Source of the DNA: JBBQYA01 sp031412335
GTDB lineage: Bacteria; Bacteroidota; Bacteroidia; Sphingobacteriales; Sphingobacteriaceae
Length of the DNA stretch: 64,000 nt
Assembly: GCA_031412335.1 (NCBI GenBank)
Contig: JANOCT010000001.1
Location: 202,201-266,200, forward strand
Direction: 5' to 3'
Shown here: one piece after another, positions 1-7,551 of the stretch
Layout: each line of letters begins with the position of its first letter
How positions within the stretch are numbered: the stretch's first letter is position 1
Position numbers and translations under genes: made by a program
The notes under the pieces: generated by a model
Told to the model about the DNA's origin: nothing
What the model saw: the letters and a program-made list of their open reading frames with translations, nothing else
The model's database searches: none

Positions 1-921
1 CTACTGAATGAAAATGAAATAGATTTTCATTCAGCTTGTAGCAAAAAGATATTCGGAGTATCAACTCCTCCTGTTTTACCTTATTCCGAAAGCAATATAG
101 AGGAGTTGGCAGCTCAAGTGATCAAAACACAAACTGTTATTACAGGTGTGCAGCCTAAATTATCCCTTCATCTAGCATCAGCAGAAAAACCAGATCTTGC
201 TAGGCGATTCACAATTGTAGGCATGTGGGGAGGGTATATATTAAAACCACCAACACCACATTACCCACAACTTCCAGAAGTGGAAGATTTGACCATGCAT
301 TTGGCAAGCATTGCAAAAATTAAAGTTGTACCGCATAGCCTTATCAGATTGGCCTCTGGCAATCTTTCTTATATTACCAAACGAATTGATAGAATGAAGA
401 AAGAGAAACTCCATATGGAAGATATGTGTCAACTTACAGATAAACTCACAGAAGATAAATACCGCGGATCTCATGAACAAGTAGCAAAGGCTATACTAAA
501 ATATTCTGCAAATCCTGGCTTGGATACCATCAATTTTTTTGAATTGGTTTTGTTTTCTTTTCTAACTGGCAATGCAAATATGCACCTTAAAAACTTCTCT
601 TTGATTGATCAACATTCAACTGGTCCTATTTTTTCACCAGCTTACGACTTAGTGGCGACAACGTTGGTAAATCCTGCTGATGATGAAGACTTGGCACTAA
701 CACTGAATGGCAAAAAGAAAAAAATTAACCGCAATGATTTTATTAATGCTTTTACCACAATGGGATTGGAAGCAAAACAGCAAGAAAACATTTTTAAGAA
801 AATGGAAAGGGCCAAATCAAGTTGGTTAGATTTTATCGAAATCAGTTTCTTAACAGAGGAAATGAAAACAGCCTACAAAAACCTAATAAAAGATCGATTT
901 GAGAGATTAAATATTGAATAG
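1..921 (+). CDS. HipA-family Ser/Thr kinase-like toxin, 5' end outside the window
   Basis: The frame is open from base 1, so the gene starts upstream of the window. The visible 306 residues match the C-terminal part of the short Bacteroidota HipA proteins: a DFHSACSKKIFG segment (the usual end of a zinc-ribbon-like N-terminus), GVQPKLSL (the glycine-rich ATP loop), YILKPP with the ATP-binding Lys, YITKRIDR, and SPAYDLVATTL, which carries the metal-binding Asp. The catalytic motif, normally GNxDxHxKN, reads GNANMHLKN, so the catalytic Asp is Asn (codon AAT at 577-579). HipA kinases phosphorylate glutamyl-tRNA synthetase or other targets and are partnered by an upstream HipB/HipA-N gene, which would lie off the window. 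The Asp-to-Asn change suggests a weak or dead kinase; that is inference. Family assignment is secure. Confidence 0.9.
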   Translation, partial: LLNENEIDFHSACSKKIFGVSTPPVLPYSESNIEELAAQVIKTQTVITGVQPKLSLHLASAEKPDLARRFTIVGMWGGYILKPPTPHYPQLPEVEDLTMHLASIAKIKVVPHSLIRLASGNLSYITKRIDRMKKEKLHMEDMCQLTDKLTEDKYRGSHEQVAKAILKYSANPGLDTINFFELVLFSFLTGNANMHLKNFSLIDQHSTGPIFSPAYDLVATTLVNPADDEDLALTLNGKKKKINRNDFINAFTTMGLEAKQQENIFKKMERAKSSWLDFIEISFLTEEMKTAYKNLIKDRFERLNIE

Positions 922-960
922 TAAAATATTTATATCATTTCAATTTTTACAAAGAATATT

Positions 961-1003
961 AAAATCAGCGTTTTTAATCCGCGCTATCCGCGTGCTTTTT
1001 CAT
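961..1003. repeat. short GC-rich element with a 9-bp tandem ATCCGCG motif
   Basis: Between the hipA-like gene and the next CDS, ATCCGCG occurs twice nine bases apart (977-983 and 986-992), flanked by T-runs. It stands out against AT-rich surroundings. It may be a copy of a dispersed intergenic element, but only one copy is in the window, so its nature is unproven. Confidence 0.3.
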
Positions 1004-1079
1004 AAAAAACCTATTAAATCTTAAAAAATAACACCCTAGCTGAAAAAGAAAATTACCCTTAGATTTGAAAAAAAAAATC

Positions 1080-2123
1080 ATGGAAATTGGAATCGACAGT
1101 TTTGCAGCAAATTTTGAAGAATCGGTTTCAACCTTAAAAAGCCAAGATGCCATGGCTTTATTGCTCGAAAGGATTGAATATGCCGATAAAATGGGATTGG
1201 ATGTATTTGGCATTGGCGAACATCACCGAAAAGAATTTCTGGATTCGGCACCGGTAATGATTTTGGCGGCAGCAGCAGCGCGAACCAAACGCATAAAACT
1301 AACCAGTGCTGTTACAGTCTTGAGTGCAGCAGATCCGGTTAGGGTTTTTCAAAACTTTGCAACCTTAGATATTATATCCAATGGAAGAGCAGAAATTATT
1401 GCTGGCCGTGGATCATTTATTGAAGCGTATCCCCTATTCGGACTCAATTTGCAAGATTATGAAGAATTGTACGAAGAAAAACTGGAGCTTTTATTAACTA
1501 TTCGAGATCATGAGTTTGTGAATTGGTCGGGTAGATTTCGTGCAGCATTAAAAAACCAAGCCGTATACCCACGACCCGTACAAAAAACCTTACCCATATG
1601 GCGAGGCGTTGGCGGTACACCCGAATCTTTTGTGCGTGCAGGTGCCATGGGTTTACCCTTAATGGTTGCCATTATTGGTGGCGAAACACATCGTTTCCGT
1701 CCCTTGGTTGATTTGTATAGAGCAGCAGGAAAACGCGCAGGACATGCTCCAGAAAAACTTATGGTAGGTATGCACGCCTTTGGTTATGTAGCCGAAACCA
1801 GCCAACAAGCCAAAGATGAAATGTACGAGGGATATAAAATTGCAATGTCTGGACAAATGGCAAAAGACAGAAACTTCCCTCCCGTAACCCGAGAACGATT
1901 TGATTCTCAAACTGGCACAACCGGAGCATTTCTGGTTGGTGACCCACAAGAAGTAGCCGATAAAATTATACGCCATAGCGATGCCCTGGGTGGATTAGTT
2001 AGGATAAATTTCCAAATGGATACCGCCAACACCCAACACGAAAAATTAATGAAAGCAATTGAATTGATTGGAAAAGAGGTAATACCAATGGTGAAGGAAG
2101 GCTTGGAAAAGAGAGGTATTTGA
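1080..2123 (+). CDS. LLM-class (luciferase-like) flavin-dependent oxidoreductase
   Basis: A 347-residue TIM-barrel flavin monooxygenase-like protein. Recognisable elements are GIGEHHRKEF near residue 45, the IKLTSAVTVLSAADPVRVFQ strand, the phosphate-binding GRAEIIAGRGSF segment near residue 105, and VGDPQEVADKI near residue 280. It should use reduced FMN/F420-type chemistry in the cytoplasm; the substrate is unknown. The ATG at 1080 (MEIGIDSF) is preferred to an in-frame TTG at 1065, which lies in a run of A and would add only MKKKI. The gene stands alone, 130 bases before the restriction-modification operon, with no obvious functional link to it. Confidence 0.88.
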   Translation: MEIGIDSFAANFEESVSTLKSQDAMALLLERIEYADKMGLDVFGIGEHHRKEFLDSAPVMILAAAAARTKRIKLTSAVTVLSAADPVRVFQNFATLDIISNGRAEIIAGRGSFIEAYPLFGLNLQDYEELYEEKLELLLTIRDHEFVNWSGRFRAALKNQAVYPRPVQKTLPIWRGVGGTPESFVRAGAMGLPLMVAIIGGETHRFRPLVDLYRAAGKRAGHAPEKLMVGMHAFGYVAETSQQAKDEMYEGYKIAMSGQMAKDRNFPPVTRERFDSQTGTTGAFLVGDPQEVADKIIRHSDALGGLVRINFQMDTANTQHEKLMKAIELIGKEVIPMVKEGLEKRGI

Positions 2124-2140
2124 GGGAAAGGTAATTTTTA

Positions 2141-2172
2141 TTGACACTATCAAAAGTGCTGGGAAACTTTTG
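2141..2172 (+). promoter_or_regulatory. putative promoter of the type I restriction operon
   Basis: TTG at 2141-2143, then 21 bases, then AACTTTTG at 2165-2172, one mismatch from the Bacteroidota -7 consensus TAnnTTTG. The same CTTTTGCATATTTG string, again 21 bases after a TTG, occurs before the DinB-like gene (14254-14267), and without the TTG before the AraC gene (11753-11765). Confidence 0.4.
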
Positions 2173-2252
2173 CATATTTGAGAGCTAAAGCAAGGCTAAA
2201 TAACAAAGCAAAAAATATTAGGTCTACCATAAACTTAAAATGAAAGCAAATT

Positions 2253-2438
2253 TTGACATGTGAAAATCAAAACGACCAAAAGAGATTACTGCAAAACAAA
2301 CTGGAGCAGATACCCAATTTTGCTAAAATAATGACCCTTTTGTTAGCAGACCAATTCAATGTTGTTGTGAAACTGGAAAATAAAGCAATGCAGGTTTCGG
2401 AGCAAAACCTAAATTTTATAAAATTTAAGAAAAATTAA
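2253..2438 (+). CDS. small hypothetical protein ahead of hsdM
   Basis: A 61-residue frame with a TTG start whose TAA stop shares a base with the hsdM ATG (TAATG), the arrangement expected for translational coupling. The product is charged at both ends with a hydrophobic middle (IMTLLLADQFNVVVKL); no family was recognised. The non-ATG start, short length and lack of a motif leave it uncertain; it could instead be a leader of the hsdM transcript. An overlapping ATG at 2240 gives only seven codons. Confidence 0.3.
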   Translation: MTCENQNDQKRLLQNKLEQIPNFAKIMTLLLADQFNVVVKLENKAMQVSEQNLNFIKFKKN

Positions 2439-4936
2439 TGGCAATTAAAAAATCAGAATTATACAGTTCTCTATGGGCAAGTTGCGACAAGTTGAGAGGC
2501 TCCATGGAACCAAGCCAATACAAAGATTATGTATTAGTATTTCTCTTTGTAAAATATGTTAGTGACAAATATGCAAACGACCCTAATGGTTTAATTAAAA
2601 TTCCTGTTGGTGGTGGTTTTAGAGATATGCAACTTTTAAAAGGGCAAAAAGATATTGGCGAAAAAATAGATGTTGCCATAAGTTCATTGGCTAAAGAAAA
2701 CGACTTGGTGAATGTAATTGATGTCATCAGTTTTCAAGATGAGGAAAAACTGGGAAAAGGCAAAGAAATGGTTGACAAGCTCACCGACCTGATTACCATT
2801 TTTGAAAATCCTGCTTTAGACTTTAGTAAAAATCGTGCAGAAGGCGATGATATTTTAGGCGATGCTTACGAATATTTGATGCGAAACTTTGCTTCGGAAA
2901 GTGGAAAGAGTAAAGGAGAATTTTATACTCCTGCCGAAGTAAGCCGTGTGTTGGCGAAAGTGATTGGGGTTAGAAAAATTTCCAAAGAAAAACAAACCAT
3001 TTACGACCCTACTTGTGGCTCGGGTTCGTTATTGTTGAAAGTGGCCGAAGAAGCCGAAATTAAAGTGAATCTATACGGACAAGAAAAGACAGTGGTAACT
3101 GCCGCTTTGGCTCGTATGAATATGATTTTGCATAACAACCCCGAAGCAGTAATTGAAAAAGGACAAAGCACCTTATCCAATCCTTTGCATACCGATAAAG
3201 CAACTGGAAATCTCAAATCCTTCGATTTTGTAGTTGCTAATCCTCCCTTTTCTTCCAAAAATTGGATGGATGGGTTTAATCCTTCTGATGATTATTATGG
3301 TCGATTTGAAGAAGGTAAAATACCTCCTGAAAAAAATGGTGATTATGCCTTTTTATTACACATCATCAGATCACTAAAAAGTACAGGAAAAGGTGCTTGC
3401 ATTTTACCACACGGTGTATTGTTCAGGGGTAATGTAGAAAGTGAAATCCGCAAAAGTCTGATTAGAAAAGGCTATATAAAAGGCATTATTGGTTTACCTG
3501 CCAACTTATTTTACGGCACGGGTATTCCTGCCTGTGTAATAGTAATTGATATGGAAAATGCTGAAACTTCTAAAGACCTTTCGGAAGATGAAAGAGGCAT
3601 TTTTATGTTAGATGCCAGCAAAGGTTTTATTAAAGACGGTAATAAAAACCGCTTGCGTGAGCAAGATATTCATAAAATAACGGATGTTTTTAACAAGCAA
3701 ATTGAAGTACCTAAGTTCAGTCGTTTTGTTTCGTACAAAGAGATTAGCGATCCAAAAAATGATTTCAATCTCAATATTCCCCGATACATTGACAGTCAGG
3801 AAATAGAAGACATACAAGACATTGAAGCTCATTTATTAGGCGGAATCCCAAATGCTGATATAGAAGCAATGAATGGATATTGGGAAGTGTACAAAACTTT
3901 GAAAAACGAATTGTTTTCAGAAAACAATCGCAATGGGTACAGCCAACTTAAAATTAGTAAAGACAGCATCAAACAAACCATTTTCAACCATCCTGAATTT
4001 ATCACATTCAGTATAGAAATGGACAATTTGTTTACCGTTTGGAAAACACGAAATACCGTTTTCTTAAAAGACTTGACCGTTGGCATTAAACCCAAACAAA
4101 CCATTCACAGCATTTCGGAGGATGTGTTGCAAACCTACACCGGCAAAGCTTTAATGGACAAATATGATGTTTACCAGCACTTGATGAATTACTGGAATGA
4201 AATCATGCAAGATGATTGTTATTTGATTGCTGTAGACGGCTGGAAAGCTGAACCTTACCGCATTTTGGTAAAGAACAAAACAGGTAAAGATACCGACAAA
4301 GGTTGGGATTGTGATTTGGTGCCTAAAACCTTGGTTGTTGACCACTACTTTTTAACTGAAAAAAAAGCTATTGAAAATCTAGAAGCTGAAAGAGAAAATG
4401 CAGCTACCACTTTGCAAGAAATAAAAGAAGAACAGACTACAGAAGAAGGTTATTTTGCTGATTTCATTGATAAATTATCAGTAAAAGTTAATATCCAAAA
4501 TCGATTGAAAAAAATTCTGGCTAGTAAACTAAAAGAAAAAAAAGAAACTTTACCACTTGCAGCCGAAGCCGAAACAGCTTATGGCGAACAAGCCGTATTG
4601 GAACAATATCTTGAATTGACTGAAAAGCAGACCGAACTCAACAAAAAGATAAAAGAAGCAGAAGCCGAGTTGGATAAAAAAGCATTGGCTCGCTATAAAA
4701 CATTGACAGAAACCGAAATAAAACAACTGGTGGTTGACGATAAATGGATGGCAAACATAGAGCGAAGTGTAAAAACCGAGATGGAACGCATTAGCCAACG
4801 CCTTACCCAACGCATAAAAGAACTGGCTGAACGATACGAAACACCATTGCCAAAGCAAACAAGCGATGTAAAACTATTGGAAGAAAAAGTAAAGAAGCAC
4901 CTTGAAAAAATGGGCTTTGCAATGGAAACCCTATAA
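2438..4936 (+). CDS. hsdM: Type I restriction-modification system, DNA methyltransferase subunit
   Basis: An 832-residue N6-adenine methyltransferase subunit. The N-terminal HsdM_N helical domain is seen in LWASCDKLRGSMEPSQYKDY; GEFYTPAEVSRVLAKV leads into the SAM-binding motif DPTCGSGSLLLK near residue 190, and the catalytic NPPF motif (ANPPFSSKNW) is near residue 268. The protein is longer than the classical 500-odd residues because of a charged, coiled-coil-rich C-terminus from about residue 640, as in the larger HsdM branch. With HsdS it methylates the recognition site and with HsdR forms the restriction complex. It heads the same-strand operon running to 11343; all catalytic motifs are intact. 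Confidence 0.96.
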   Translation: MAIKKSELYSSLWASCDKLRGSMEPSQYKDYVLVFLFVKYVSDKYANDPNGLIKIPVGGGFRDMQLLKGQKDIGEKIDVAISSLAKENDLVNVIDVISFQDEEKLGKGKEMVDKLTDLITIFENPALDFSKNRAEGDDILGDAYEYLMRNFASESGKSKGEFYTPAEVSRVLAKVIGVRKISKEKQTIYDPTCGSGSLLLKVAEEAEIKVNLYGQEKTVVTAALARMNMILHNNPEAVIEKGQSTLSNPLHTDKATGNLKSFDFVVANPPFSSKNWMDGFNPSDDYYGRFEEGKIPPEKNGDYAFLLHIIRSLKSTGKGACILPHGVLFRGNVESEIRKSLIRKGYIKGIIGLPANLFYGTGIPACVIVIDMENAETSKDLSEDERGIFMLDASKGFIKDGNKNRLREQDIHKITDVFNKQIEVPKFSRFVSYKEISDPKNDFNLNIPRYIDSQEIEDIQDIEAHLLGGIPNADIEAMNGYWEVYKTLKNELFSENNRNGYSQLKISKDSIKQTIFNHPEFITFSIEMDNLFTVWKTRNTVFLKDLTVGIKPKQTIHSISEDVLQTYTGKALMDKYDVYQHLMNYWNEIMQDDCYLIAVDGWKAEPYRILVKNKTGKDTDKGWDCDLVPKTLVVDHYFLTEKKAIENLEAERENAATTLQEIKEEQTTEEGYFADFIDKLSVKVNIQNRLKKILASKLKEKKETLPLAAEAETAYGEQAVLEQYLELTEKQTELNKKIKEAEAELDKKALARYKTLTETEIKQLVVDDKWMANIERSVKTEMERISQRLTQRIKELAERYETPLPKQTSDVKLLEEKVKKHLEKMGFAMETL

Positions 4937-4980
4937 AAAAGAATTTCTTCAGGGACTAATAGGAATAAGGTGTAAAGAAC

Positions 4981-5838
4981 ATGAAAAACGAAATAATTTT
5001 ATATCAATCAGATGAATTGCCTGAACATATAGAGGTAAGATTAGATGATGATACCGTATGGCTTACACAAGGGCAAATGGCCGCATTGTTCAGACAAACC
5101 AAACAAAATGTCAGTTTGCATATCAATAATTGTTTCAAAGAAGGAGAACTGGAAAAATTGGCAACCGTCAAGTATTCCTTGACAGTTCAAATAGAAGGCG
5201 AAAGAAAAGTGAAACGGAGTATTGAATATTATAATCTGGATGTAATTATTTCAGTAGGATATCGTGTAAAATCAAAACAAGGCACGCAGTTTAGAATTTG
5301 GGCTACTCATGTTTTAAGAGATTATTTATTGAAAGGTTATGCACTCAACCAACGTATAGATAGAATTGAAAATAACTATGAAAACCTATCTAAAGAAGTA
5401 AATAAAATCTCTTTGCAACTAAAAACACAAGATTTACCCAATCAGGGTATTTTCTTCGAAGGACAAATATTTGATGCATACGTTTTTGTTTCAGAGATTA
5501 TCAAAAAAGCCAAATCCGATATTATCTTGATTGATAATTATGTTGACGAAACTGTGCTGACCTTATTAGCCAAACGCTCAAAAAAAGTACATGCTACCAT
5601 TTATACCAAAAGCATCAGCAAGCAATTACAATTAGACATAGACAAACACAACAGTCAATACCCCCCTATCGAAATTAAAACCTTTGCCGATAGCCACGAC
5701 CGTTTTCTAATTATTAACCATTTAGAACTCTATCATTTGGGAGCATCACTTAAAGACTTGGGCAAAAAATGGTTTGCATTTTCCAAAATGGATTCACTCA
5801 GTGCCGATGTATTGGCAAAATTGAAATTAGCAAAATGA
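4981..5838 (+). CDS. RhuM-family protein with PLD-like C-terminal region, inside the hsd operon
   Basis: 285 residues. The first 120 form a RhuM/ORF6N-like DNA-binding domain (VWLTQGQMAALFRQTKQNVSLH, then NLDVIISVGYRVKSKQGTQF and the RIWATHVLRDYLLKGY helix). A short coiled coil follows (about 121-145). The rest resembles a degenerate phospholipase-D-like fold: DIILIDNYVDETVLTLL and HDRFLIINHLELYHLGASLK, where HDR stands in for the HxK of nuclease members. RhuM-like genes are known riders in type I restriction operons with no settled role. The stop overlaps the hsdS start by ATGA, so the two are translationally coupled. Family firm, function unknown. Confidence 0.85.
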   Translation: MKNEIILYQSDELPEHIEVRLDDDTVWLTQGQMAALFRQTKQNVSLHINNCFKEGELEKLATVKYSLTVQIEGERKVKRSIEYYNLDVIISVGYRVKSKQGTQFRIWATHVLRDYLLKGYALNQRIDRIENNYENLSKEVNKISLQLKTQDLPNQGIFFEGQIFDAYVFVSEIIKKAKSDIILIDNYVDETVLTLLAKRSKKVHATIYTKSISKQLQLDIDKHNSQYPPIEIKTFADSHDRFLIINHLELYHLGASLKDLGKKWFAFSKMDSLSADVLAKLKLAK

Positions 5839-6962
5839 TACAAATAGTAGAGAAATATAAACAAACCGAAGTGGGTTTAATTCCAAGTGATTGGGAGGTG
5901 AAAGAGTTGGGTGAAATTTTAACTTTTGGAAGCGGCAGAGATTATAAGCAATTGAGGAATGGTGAAATACCTGTTTATGGAACTGGCGGAATAATGACTT
6001 ATGTAAATGAGTTTCTTTACGATGGAGAATCAGTTGGAATTGGTAGAAAAGGAACAATAGATAAACCTGTTTTTCTTATTGGAAAATTTTGGACGGTTGA
6101 CACATTGTTTTACACACACCAGTTTCTAAATACCAACCCTAAATTTATTTATTATAAATTTTGTTTGATTAAGTGGAAAGAATTTAATGAAGCATCAGGA
6201 GTTCCAAGCCTTAATAAAAAAACTCTTCAAAAAATAAAAATTTCTCTTCCAGAATTATCAGAACAAACCGCCATAGCCACCGCCCTATCCGATGCAGATG
6301 CCTTGATAAGTGGTTTAGAAAAACTCATTGCCAAAAAACGCAACATCAAACAAGGGGCCATGCAAAAATTGCTGGAGCCGAAAGAGGGTTGGGAAGTGAA
6401 GAAGTTGGGGGAGATTGGAACAATTGTTACAGGCAGTACTCCACCAACTCAAATAAAAGAATATTGGAATGGCTCAATTCCTTGGATTACTCCAACAGAT
6501 ATTTTAAATACTCAAAAAGACATTATTCGTTCTGAACGAGAAGTAACAATTGCTGGACTTCAAGTAATAAGAAAACTACCAGCAAATACTTTATTGGTTA
6601 CCTGTATTGCCAGCATTGGTAAAAATGCAATTTTAAGAAATGACGGTGCTTGCAATCAACAGATAAATGCAATTATACCTAATGCAGAGAATAGTGTTGA
6701 TTATTTATACTTCTTAATTGAAAACAGCAAATCATATTTAATTGGAAAAGCAGGAACAACAGCAACAATGATGATTTCTAAAAAGGAATTTTCAGAAATC
6801 ACTTATTCCTTTCCAAATTTAAAAGAACAAATCCACATCGCAACAATCCTTTCCGATATGGATGCTGAGATAACCGCCTTAGAAACCAAATTGGAGAAAT
6901 ACAAAAAGGTAAAATTGGGGATGATGCAGAATTTATTAACGGGGAAAATAAGATTGGTGTAA
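5835..6962 (+). CDS. hsdS: Type I restriction-modification system, specificity subunit
   Basis: 375 residues in the usual tandem architecture: two target-recognition domains, each opening with a similar block (LIPSDWEVKELGEILTFGSG and GWEVKKLGEIGTIVTGSTPP) and each ending in a conserved helix region (LSEQTAIATALSDADALISGLEKLI and LKEQIHIATILSDMDAEITALETKL). Each domain reads one half of the bipartite DNA site. The ATG at 5835 was chosen because it overlaps the preceding stop (ATGA) and places the first domain at the usual N-terminal distance; a frame extension to 5769 would run inside the upstream gene. The stop lies one base before the transposase ATG. Confidence 0.93.
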   Translation: MIQIVEKYKQTEVGLIPSDWEVKELGEILTFGSGRDYKQLRNGEIPVYGTGGIMTYVNEFLYDGESVGIGRKGTIDKPVFLIGKFWTVDTLFYTHQFLNTNPKFIYYKFCLIKWKEFNEASGVPSLNKKTLQKIKISLPELSEQTAIATALSDADALISGLEKLIAKKRNIKQGAMQKLLEPKEGWEVKKLGEIGTIVTGSTPPTQIKEYWNGSIPWITPTDILNTQKDIIRSEREVTIAGLQVIRKLPANTLLVTCIASIGKNAILRNDGACNQQINAIIPNAENSVDYLYFLIENSKSYLIGKAGTTATMMISKKEFSEITYSFPNLKEQIHIATILSDMDAEITALETKLEKYKKVKLGMMQNLLTGKIRLV

Positions 6963-6963
6963 T

Positions 6964-7551
6964 ATGGCAAAATTTCAAAACAAATACCGCAGCGAAACCG
7001 CAAGGGCACAATGGTGGAATTATGCCGATGATGGGACATATTTCATTACCATCTGCACCGCAGGTCGTGAATGGATATTTGGCGAAATTTTAAACAATGA
7101 AATGAATCTATCACCCATTGGCGAAATGGTTTATCAGGAATGGAATTTTTCATTTAATATGCGTTCCGAATTGTTTTGCGACACATTTGTAATAATGCCC
7201 AACCATATACATGCCATTTTGCGGATTGATAACGGCATTGTTTTAGGGACGAACGGCATTGTAGGGACGCACGGCCGTGCGTCCCTACAAACGCCAACGG
7301 CACCACCCAGCAATACCGGTGTTGCCTATCGTTTACCAAAATCAATTTCATCGTTTGCTGCAGGTTTTAAATCGTCCGCCACCAAACGAATCAATGAATA
7401 TCGTAATTCCCCCAAAATGCCGGTTTGGCAAACACGTTTTCACGACCACATTATTCGCAATGATGCGGAATACCAACGAATTTATAATTATATCGAAACC
7501 AATATTGAAAATTGGGAAAAAGATACATTTTTTAAAAAATTAGAACTATGA
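6964..7551 (+). CDS. REP-associated tyrosine transposase (RAYT, Y1_Tnp family)
   Basis: 195 residues. Recognised by YFITICTAGREWIFG near the N-terminus, the metal-binding HUH-type motif in MPNHIHAIL, and the C-terminal WQTRFHDHIIRNDAEYQRI with the catalytic-tyrosine region. RAYTs are single-copy domesticated relatives of IS200/IS605 transposases that act on REP palindromes. It sits one base after hsdS, and its stop overlaps the hsdR start (ATGA), so it is integrated in the restriction operon. Residues about 96-118 are a variable insertion (GTNGIVGTHGRASLQ) encoded by a perfect 32-bp palindrome, possibly a REP-like sequence carried in its own reading frame. Confidence 0.88.
   Translation: MAKFQNKYRSETARAQWWNYADDGTYFITICTAGREWIFGEILNNEMNLSPIGEMVYQEWNFSFNMRSELFCDTFVIMPNHIHAILRIDNGIVLGTNGIVGTHGRASLQTPTAPPSNTGVAYRLPKSISSFAAGFKSSATKRINEYRNSPKMPVWQTRFHDHIIRNDAEYQRIYNYIETNIENWEKDTFFKKLEL
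7259..7290. repeat. perfect 32-bp palindrome inside the RAYT gene
   Basis: The half-site TTGTAGGGACGCACGG is followed by its exact reverse complement; the GC-rich core contrasts with AT-rich flanks. A degraded copy of the left arm (TAGGGACGAACGGCATTG) lies just upstream at 7244-7261. The palindrome keeps the frame open and encodes GTHGRASLQ on both strands. It has the look of a REP/BIME-type element. Confidence 0.85.

Noticed and set aside
106..921. TTG at 106 as the start of the HipA-like gene
   Set aside because: The frame is open upstream to base 1 and encodes the conserved DFHSACSKKIFG segment, so the true start is outside the window.
5769..5834. Upstream extension of hsdS
   Set aside because: It lies inside the RhuM-like gene; the ATGA junction at 5835 is the natural start.
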